The notes under the pieces are model-generated. The model ran no database searches. It was not told where the DNA came from and worked only from the letters and a program-made list of their open reading frames with translations. Positions 57,319-64,000 of a stretch of DNA of 64,000 nt are shown piece by piece (the first letter of the stretch is position 1; each line of letters begins with the position of its first letter). Both the position numbers and the translations under genes were made by a program. The stretch is taken from contig OX419342.1 in the NCBI GenBank assembly GCA_948470475.1, positions 5,957,052-6,021,051 on the forward strand. Reading direction: 5' to 3'. The stretch is from Galaxea fascicularis. Its lineage: Eukaryota > Cnidaria > Anthozoa > Scleractinia > Euphylliidae.

Positions 57319-57633
57319 GATCGCCGTGCTCGGGTAGATTTGTCTCTTTGTTGATCTTGCCTTGTGGAAGGAACCTCCTCTTCAAAACAGTCCCGCATTG
57401 CACTTCGCGGTGAGAGAGCTTAGCGGCAGGTAGTCTTCACAACCTATGGAGACCCGTGTTGAGCGAAACGTCACTTACAGACTGTCCAGTGGGTCCATAC
57501 TAGTACAGCATTCCTCGCAGATCATTCCGTGGAACAACTCTGGTGCCGGCTGGCCGAAGAAAGAAGAACAAAGATCCAACAGATCCTCAATCGTCGCTGG
57601 TAGGCAACTAGAACATCAGTCTAAGTAGGCTAG

Positions 57634-57849
57634 TGAGCTGCCATAGCGGTGATGAAAGAGGACATCGCTCCAAGAAGGTGGACTTGGAGATACACGGATC
57701 AGGCCATTTGTGCTTTGACCGTGATCAATAGGTAATTAGAAAAGTCAGTCATGACAGATGACCTGCCATGGTGGCGATGAATGAAGACGTCAACGAACCA
57801 AGGAGCAGGACCTGGAGACTACACGGAGCAGGCCATTTGTGCTTTGACC
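57634..57849 (+). repeat. Two diverged copies of a roughly 90-bp direct repeat
   Basis: 57634-57720 and 57758-57849 share CTGCCATxGxGGxGATGAA at the start, and CAGGCCATTTGTGCTTTGAC at the end, with scattered changes and a 37-bp spacer. Confidence 0.7.
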
Positions 57850-59797
57850 CTATTTGACTGCCACTGGTAAAATTTTGTTTGGCCTGTATTTGTATTCAAA
57901 TCTCTATCAAATTTTAGATAGATCTCCAACTTGCGCAATCCGAGAGAATCCGGGGGTCAAAGGAGGGCCTTTTTGCAAATGGCCTGATCATTGGGGCTTA
58001 GGAAAAAAGACAGTCTAACAAGATAGCATGTAGCAGTGATATCGTCAATTAGAGCTGTTTGAACAGACGTTCATGGACAAGCTTTGCACGCCACAGTTTG
58101 CGATCGCCGTGTTACAGATGAGATGACGATCGTTCGCTAGTCTCTATCAAAGCTAACGTCCAATAACGACTGTTAAGGCAGCAACTTATAAGTTGAATTC
58201 TATATCGTACGTTTTCGCAATGGTGTTAATTGGTGACAGCTACTGTGCAATCCGCGACGTTCACTGAATTTAGCATATTTGAACCATTCAGCTGCAATTG
58301 GCGCGACACGAAATAAAATATGCAGCCCGGGGACATTTTGTAGTTGTACACCTCATGGCACAGTTGTGAAGACGTGCCTCTGGCCGGCCGGCACCAAATC
58401 CAGGTAAGATCTCGTCGTCTTTTCTGCTCGTCTGCGTGTCCAAACCTACTGTCAACATGGAACTGAGAGCAGTGTGCAGCGCCTTGATGACTGACAGCCA
58501 AGCAGGTGGGTTAGTTAGTAGACGAGGTGAGTGGATTAATCGCGTGATACAGCCACGAAGTTGTATCACGCTGGAAGATGACAACCATTCCGGACCATTG
58601 CTTTGCTCGTGTTCCTCGGCACTTAGCTGGTATGATAAACATATGACAACATAAGATAGACAACGACAAAGATAGCAATGGTTCGTAGTAGATGTGATCT
58701 TCTAGAGTTTATTGTAAAAAGCGCGGTCCGGCTTTCGATTCGAACTTTCGTGTTTTCACTTCGGTACTTCTTCGATAAGTCTTCGGCCAACCTCGATACT
58801 CTTCGGCATACAAGTGAAAAGAAAAAAAAATGTTGTCGACGATTTCTCGATGACAGGCTGTTAAACACCCCTGCGTACCACCTTGTGGACCCTAGGGAGT
58901 TCGCCACTGAGTGTTTAGTTTTATAAACACATGAACTCTCTTCGGTTCACTGGTGCCAAATTTTTCATATAGGAACGCACCCTCTCTCGGAATTCTTTCG
59001 GCTATTTAGTTCAATTAAATTGTAATTAAATTTTGTAAGAAATAAATGTACAAACTCAAAACCGTGTCTGTTGTCTTTATTTTAAAATAAGCTAAACAAA
59101 CAATACTAACGGTACAATTTTGTTTCAGGAAAATACTAACCAGGCAATTCTATTTCAGCAAAATGGCATCACCTTTTTTTTCCGAAAGGCGTTTTTTTCG
59201 TCATCATCTTTGGCTTGGTTTCCGCTTCACTTTTTTTCCGGAATGCACCTCGACGCAGCTTACAACATTTTTCAACTACTTTTTTGATCTGGAATCCGTG
59301 TGTCATTTTTGCAAGAATCTCGAAACACATCCGACCACTTCCATCTTCCACGCCGCGCATATTTTCACTGGAGAAGACTTCACAAATGTCGTCAGTACTT
59401 TGCTTGTAATGGATTAGTAACAATGCAAATAAAAGAGAAAAAAACAAAAACTTGTGTTTATATTTTATTTATTACCGAATAAGTTAACGATAACAAGCTT
59501 AACTCCTTGTTATGAAAATATGCTTAATTAAAATTAAAAAAAAAATAAAAAAACTGAAAGCTGCCTGTGTGGTTTACTCGTGTCTTGTGTGGTTGATACT
59601 GAACTAACATTTTGTTTCAGCTGCTTCATCGTGATTTTCGAACGATACGCGTTGGTTTTTTTTGCTGTCGTGGATTTTCAAGAGACAGGTCACCCAACAC
59701 TGCACTGGCTTAAAAAAAAACGGCGACAAATTTTACGGAATCTACGTGCTTTTTTGGACACTGAGTAGGAGCTCTTTGACACGACAGAACACCAGCC

Positions 59798-60540
59798 ATG
59801 GAAGAAATGAAGCCTGCCGTTCTAAATGCGAAGAAATTATATGACTTGAGAAAGAAGCATACCAACATTTTTCAAATCACCGTTGCAGAGTTGCAGCCTT
59901 ACTTTTGGCAGGTAAGCCTTTTTGTGTCATTCTTTCTTTACTTTAACAACTATGCTTTTCCTCCCTTTCCAGTTCCATCGAGTGCGGGGCTCTATCTCGG
60001 GATTGACGCAGAAACGATGTTGCGCCTCGAACGAGACTGTAAGTATACAGCAATGAAACGTCCTCTTCTCCAAACTGGAGAATCTAGATCAATTGGCGTC
60101 GCAAACAGACACAATTCAATGTCAAAAATCAACAAGGAGAAACCTTTTGTATTAATTCGTGTGACAAAGTTAAAATGTCTTAATCATTTTTCAGGAAAAC
60201 ATATTCAAAGTAACTGACCTTCATCAATTATGGAAACATTGCGATTGAAGTGAAAATTTATGATAATTATGCAACTGCAGGCAACTGGATCGACCGGCGC
60301 AGACTTAAATATGTGATTGTGACAGGACCCCAATCCGGAGTCCTATCTACGATTAAATCAAAGTCTTGTATTTTATTGGCCAACGTTACCATGCTATAAA
60401 CATTCTTTTGAGCAGGTACAACTTCCAGAAGACAGTTTCCGGATGTCCGTACTGCTTACAAGGCACCGAGGAGTAAATGCTGATGCGCCATTACTACGAT
60501 CCTCATCAAGCGGATGTGAATCGCGTTTATATCAGTTCAG
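59798..60540 (+). CDS. Candidate multi-exon gene start, unknown product (5' part only)
   Basis: The ATG at 59798 has a near-ideal context (GCCATGG). Exons 59798-59911, 59973-60038 and 60416-60540 have consensus splice sites. The first two junctions are phase 0 and the frame stays open through all three (about 101 codons). It begins MEEMKPAVLNAKKLYDLRKK and includes ITVAELQPYFWQ. The third exon ends at a GT donor with two bases of a codon over, so more exons must follow, but I cannot place them. No domain recognised. Confidence 0.35.
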
Positions 60541-60823
60541 GTAGTATAAAGGTTATTTGAGGTCTTCAGTCTTCAGTCTAGAGTTCAAAGGGAAGTTACA
60601 GAAAGAGAAAAAAAAAGCGAGGAGATCAATAGGTCTCAGCGTGAGATCTGCAGCTCCAATGGGATTCAAACCTCATATGATCTTCTAAAACCTGACCAAT
60701 TAGTAATTTTTTCTTCGACTAAGATTCATTTCCACGTTACTCGACACTTGCACGAATGTCTTGGGTTGATTTCTTTTGTGAGTTTGTTTTGTCAGGTCAT
60801 CTGCTTTTAGCTGCAACAACAGG

Positions 60824-60911
60824 GCGTGACATCTGTGGAGTGGAATCAACACAGAATGACAAGAACGTGACATCTGTGGAGTGAAGTCAGCACAGCGGAG
60901 AATGACAAGAG
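60824..60911 (+). repeat. Two-copy tandem repeat, about 42 bp
   Basis: CGTGACATCTGTGGAGTG with ACACAGAATGACAAGA is repeated once with few changes. A weaker echo (ACGTGAAATCTGCGGAG) occurs near 62016. Confidence 0.7.
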
Positions 60912-61699
60912 CCCACCACAAGTTGATTCCTGGTTTCAGCCGTCGCAACCTGGGTATGAAACAAATAGGAACAATGGCAATTCAAAACAGATATCTTACA
61001 ACGAAATTTGCATGGATGAGGTGGCTCTGCCTCAATATTACTCGTGAATATTTTTCATATTCAAGTCGTGTCGTGTATTGGGTTATTCAGGTGCACTCAA
61101 AACTACCCAGTCTTGGAATTTTTGGCTTAAATGAATTTAAAGCGATGAAGTAGACCAATAGCATAGAAAGAAAACGGGGACAGATTAACTGAGGAGTTTA
61201 CAGCTTTGTGAACCAAACTGAATTCGTAGAAATGGCAGATCAACGACGTCTTTCTTTGGTGTCATAGACCTTTTTTAAGGCTACTCACATTCTTGAATAT
61301 CTAGCTTTATTTCTTCAGTGGCTTCATCAACCTGAAAATAGAACCCACAGTTTAGGACCTTCAGGATGCAACTGTCGAGTCCAACACCATAACTTGCAGT
61401 AGGTGTCCAACAGTGATTTTTCGAAAGACACGCAGCCTCGTCAACAGAATAAGACTCGCCCCATCGGCCTGTTGAAGACTTGTCTAGACTTCGCTGAATA
61501 TTTCTTCCTCGCTCGTTGGTTAGAGACGTCAAACAAACCCCGTTACCAGTGACAGGTCAGCAAAACCGCTTTATTAAGCTTTGTGGCATTCATTGGAAAG
61601 GTAACTCTGACTCTTTGTTCTTAGATCAGTGTAGCATATGGGTGAAGTGCTTTTTGCCAGCTGAATAATTATTCCGTTACCCTGTGTACAAGACATCAA

Positions 61700-61880
61700 T
61701 CATAAAAAATAATGAATAAATCATTAAATAAATAAAAAAAAACAATGAATAATAAATGAATAAAACGATAAACAAATAAACAGATGACCAAATTAAAAGA
61801 TAAATGTCTAAAGAAATAAAAACAATTAATGAATAAATACTAAATCAATAAATCTATGCTCAATGAATAAACAGATAAAA
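61700..61880. repeat. AT-rich degenerate AATAAA-type simple repeat
   Basis: Dozens of ATAAAT, GAATAAA and TAAATAA units with little G or C. No ordered period. Confidence 0.6.
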
Positions 61881-62645
61881 TAGCCACTCGGGCGTGGTTA
61901 AGGTTCTTCGATTGGGTTGTTTTATTCGCATCAATCAACCCTTGCTTAATTATGTTGTGCTTGTTTTATGTCTTGAGGTTATTCCTTTAGGTGGAGATTT
62001 CATTTGCACTACAGGACGTGAAATCTGCGGAGATAAGTTAATAGAGGCAGATGTCAGCATCCCACGGCAGGATAATTGACAAAGTGATTTGTGGTTTCAA
62101 CAGACATCAAAATTATCGAACACCATAACTATGCTGCCTCAACATTTGTTTGGTATGTTTAGTAAGTTATTACGAGCGAAATTACTTTGTTTTTGTTGAA
62201 TTTAGTTTTGTGTGATTATATCTGAGTTACAAACGTTTTGAAGCGTTCAGTAGCATAGAATTACAGCAGAAACCTAATTTTTTACCGACATCATTACCTG
62301 TTCTCTCGCCAACCAGCTTCTACCAACTGTAACAACAACAACAGTTTATTCACAAGAAAAGTGGCAGAAAAAATTTATTTCTATCTGTGCAGCTAAAGAT
62401 AGATTGTACATGGAGTCAGAATAATTATCAAGTTAAATTTATACAAAAATTCAACCTTGCCAGTCTAGTATAATTTTCCATTTCGAAAGTTACTAACATT
62501 CCATGTCAAGCGTTGTATTTTTGGTAGGGTTTGTCGTTGATATGAAGGACCACCCACCGGCTACTGCTCCAGGACTAACGATGGTAACCCTTTGAGATTA
62601 ACGGACCCACACAAACGATGAGAAGACAAATATATCCATGCAGTG

Positions 62646-63912
62646 ATGGATCAGGTAGTGGAGAGGTGCTTCGTTTGCAGTGATAAATCAGCACAGAAAA
62701 GGTAAGGGAGGCTTCTGGTTCGATTTGCTGTTAAATAGCAAGTATTTAATCAGTACTTCACATACCTCATGCGGTTTTTCCGCGAGTACAGTTTGCACAG
62801 ATGACAACAAAGTCAGTATAGAATCGGTACGAAACTACTGGCAGAATTATAAATCGGAGAACGTTGTTTCAATTTCAGACAAGAAAAGCACGAATTTGTT
62901 CTTTATTAAACTGGTAATCACCAACTGTTACCAGCTTAATCCCAAATCAGCGCACACTGTATTACAGATTTGCACAGCTAGATATAGTGACATGGGCTCC
63001 ATGGTTGGCCATCTGTCATTATCCATACCATTATTCATACCAATATACTTGATTAAATAGTTTTTGCCAAGGCTGATGACACTGCTCGATATATACAGTT
63101 TGTGTATTTTCTTATCTATTCTATATTTTCAGTAAGTGTTGGCTGCTGAAAACGTATCATGACAAGTTTCAAAGAACACAGAATAGGTTTGAGAAATTCT
63201 GTCCTGTTCTGAAAAGGTACCCAAGAGGTAAGCAATAGCATTAACACTTTCTATTCCGAGGAGTGATTGGCAATAAATACCTCGCCCAAATAAAGTCGAT
63301 GTTCTCCTTAAAACGATTTAGAATCGGGAGCATCAAAAGCTTCTTTTCTTTGTCCATTCCAGATCTGTCAGCATCCAGACTTGGGTAAAACTTTATCTTC
63401 AGGTGTGGAACAGTGCGGAAAAACATAGATATCACTGACAACTAAAAACCGCCATTTTTTTTTGATGGATAGAGCAAATTTCATCCTGGTTATGGAGGTG
63501 TTTGTGCCAACAGGTAATCTATGCAGTCATTACTTTCCGTCTAGGAATGAATAGTGGTGTCAGCAGCAATGCTGTTAATTGTAATTTATCCAAGACTTCA
63601 AGAAACTTGTTATCCAGCAGTCACATTGGATCCGAACTATAAGTCTAGAATCATGACAGTGCCCTGTTATGTCTTCATTGTTAATAATTATGGAACATTT
63701 TGTTGGTAGTAATTATGAAACATTACTTCACGGTGTGACTTCGTGAATAAGAGTACAAGACTTCAGTTATGCGCGGATTAGGAAATTGAATTTATACCAC
63801 TCTCACTTTTTCTAGGTTATATTACGTCTGTTCTATTTATTGTCCTTTAGGATTGGTGGACTCCAGATTGCGTCAAGAAATCTTTCTATGGATCAAGACT
63901 TGGATTGTTTGA
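62646..63912 (+). CDS. Candidate small cysteine-containing gene, unknown product
   Basis: Possible exons 62646-62701, 63133-63227 and 63851-63912, with consensus donors and acceptors and matching phase. Exon 1 begins MDQVVERCFVCSDKSAQK. Exon 2 continues KCWLLKTYHDKFQ and ends CPVLKRYPR. The CxxC followed by a third Cys could be half of a zinc site. The product would be only about 70 residues, and the last exon may instead be used in another frame (DWWTPDCVKKSFYGSRLG, open to 63994). Weak prediction. Confidence 0.25.
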
Positions 63913-64000
63913 GAGTGCTGTGTTACTGAAGATGAAAGACTTTTACCGACTAACGAATCAAGACGTCTACGGAGGCGGCACAAGCAATTAATGCGAGGGA

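Larger units (their letters stand above)
56160..59797. other. Anonymous DNA with repeats, no recognised gene
   Basis: Contains the hairpin at 57247 and the tandem repeat at 57634. Short open frames (56559-56828, 57446-57628, 58288-58584 on -, 59169-59447 on -) have no recognisable domain. AATAAA sequences near 59041 and 59428 could end transcripts. Confidence 0.4.
60541..62645. other. Region without an assignable gene
   Basis: Holds a 42-bp tandem repeat (60824-60911) and an AT-rich AATAAA-like repetitive stretch (61700-61880). An acceptor followed by a short open tail on the minus strand (61333 to 61285) could be a terminal exon of something, but nothing joins to it in frame. Confidence 0.35.

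Noticed and set aside
57440..57500. GCGAAACGTCAC reminiscent of the 3' core of a hammerhead ribozyme
   Set aside because: No CUGANGA core and no stem II or stem I partner precede it at a workable distance.
61284..62336. Minus-strand mini-exon (62308-62336) that in one frame reads LVEAGWREN, reminding of ENY2, and a possible terminal exon at 61333-61285
   Set aside because: The splice phase does not keep the ENY2-like frame open; joined in that frame it stops quickly, and the other frame loses the similarity. No other ENY2 exons are seen.

Overview
This window is nuclear DNA from an animal. It most likely comes from an anthozoan cnidarian, probably a stony coral. The protein-coding genes are split by GT-AG introns and are clear orthologues of human genes. 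The intergenic and intronic DNA is AT-rich and full of short inverted-repeat elements, tRNA-derived SINEs and hammerhead-ribozyme-bearing retroelement fragments of the kind described from cnidarians. The species is inferred only from this general character.

Layout, left to right. NENF/neudesin (+, 643-1951) carries an initiator tRNA-Met in its third intron. EAPP (-, 3796-11497) and a TTLL12-like gene (+, 11746-16586) are head to head. A repeat-strewn 7 kb gap follows. Next come an intronless torsin with a long N-terminal extension (-, 23757-25739), intronless HDHD3 (-, 27398-28099) and DPY30 (-, 29328-33878). DPY30 is head to head with SNX6 (+, 34354-44081). After a repeat-rich gap there is an intronless gene of apparent DUF1444/UPF0354 type (-, 47982-48851). 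Its 5' half and upstream DNA lie in a 2,834-bp direct duplication (48465-51298 and 51300-54133) that shows no difference in any stretch compared. The last 10 kb holds only three unrecognised candidate multi-exon genes and anonymous repeats.

The genes are housekeeping genes of unrelated pathways: heme-binding secreted factor, transcription and chromatin (EAPP, DPY30), endosomal sorting (SNX6), AAA+ membrane chaperone (torsin) and HAD phosphatase. No operon-like system is visible. The most unusual items are: (1) a TTLL12 homologue with a UBA-like and a NudC-type CS domain inserted inside it; (2) hammerhead ribozymes in a foldback element; (3) a torsin with a 350-residue N-terminal region bearing SUMO-interaction-like motifs; (4) the bacterial-type DUF1444 gene and its tandem duplication, which could be real or an assembly artefact; (5) a perfect GTCACGTGAC (CLEAR-type) palindrome just upstream of SNX6. 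All exon boundaries were read by eye from splice consensus, reading-frame phase and remembered family sequences. No alignment or database search was run.
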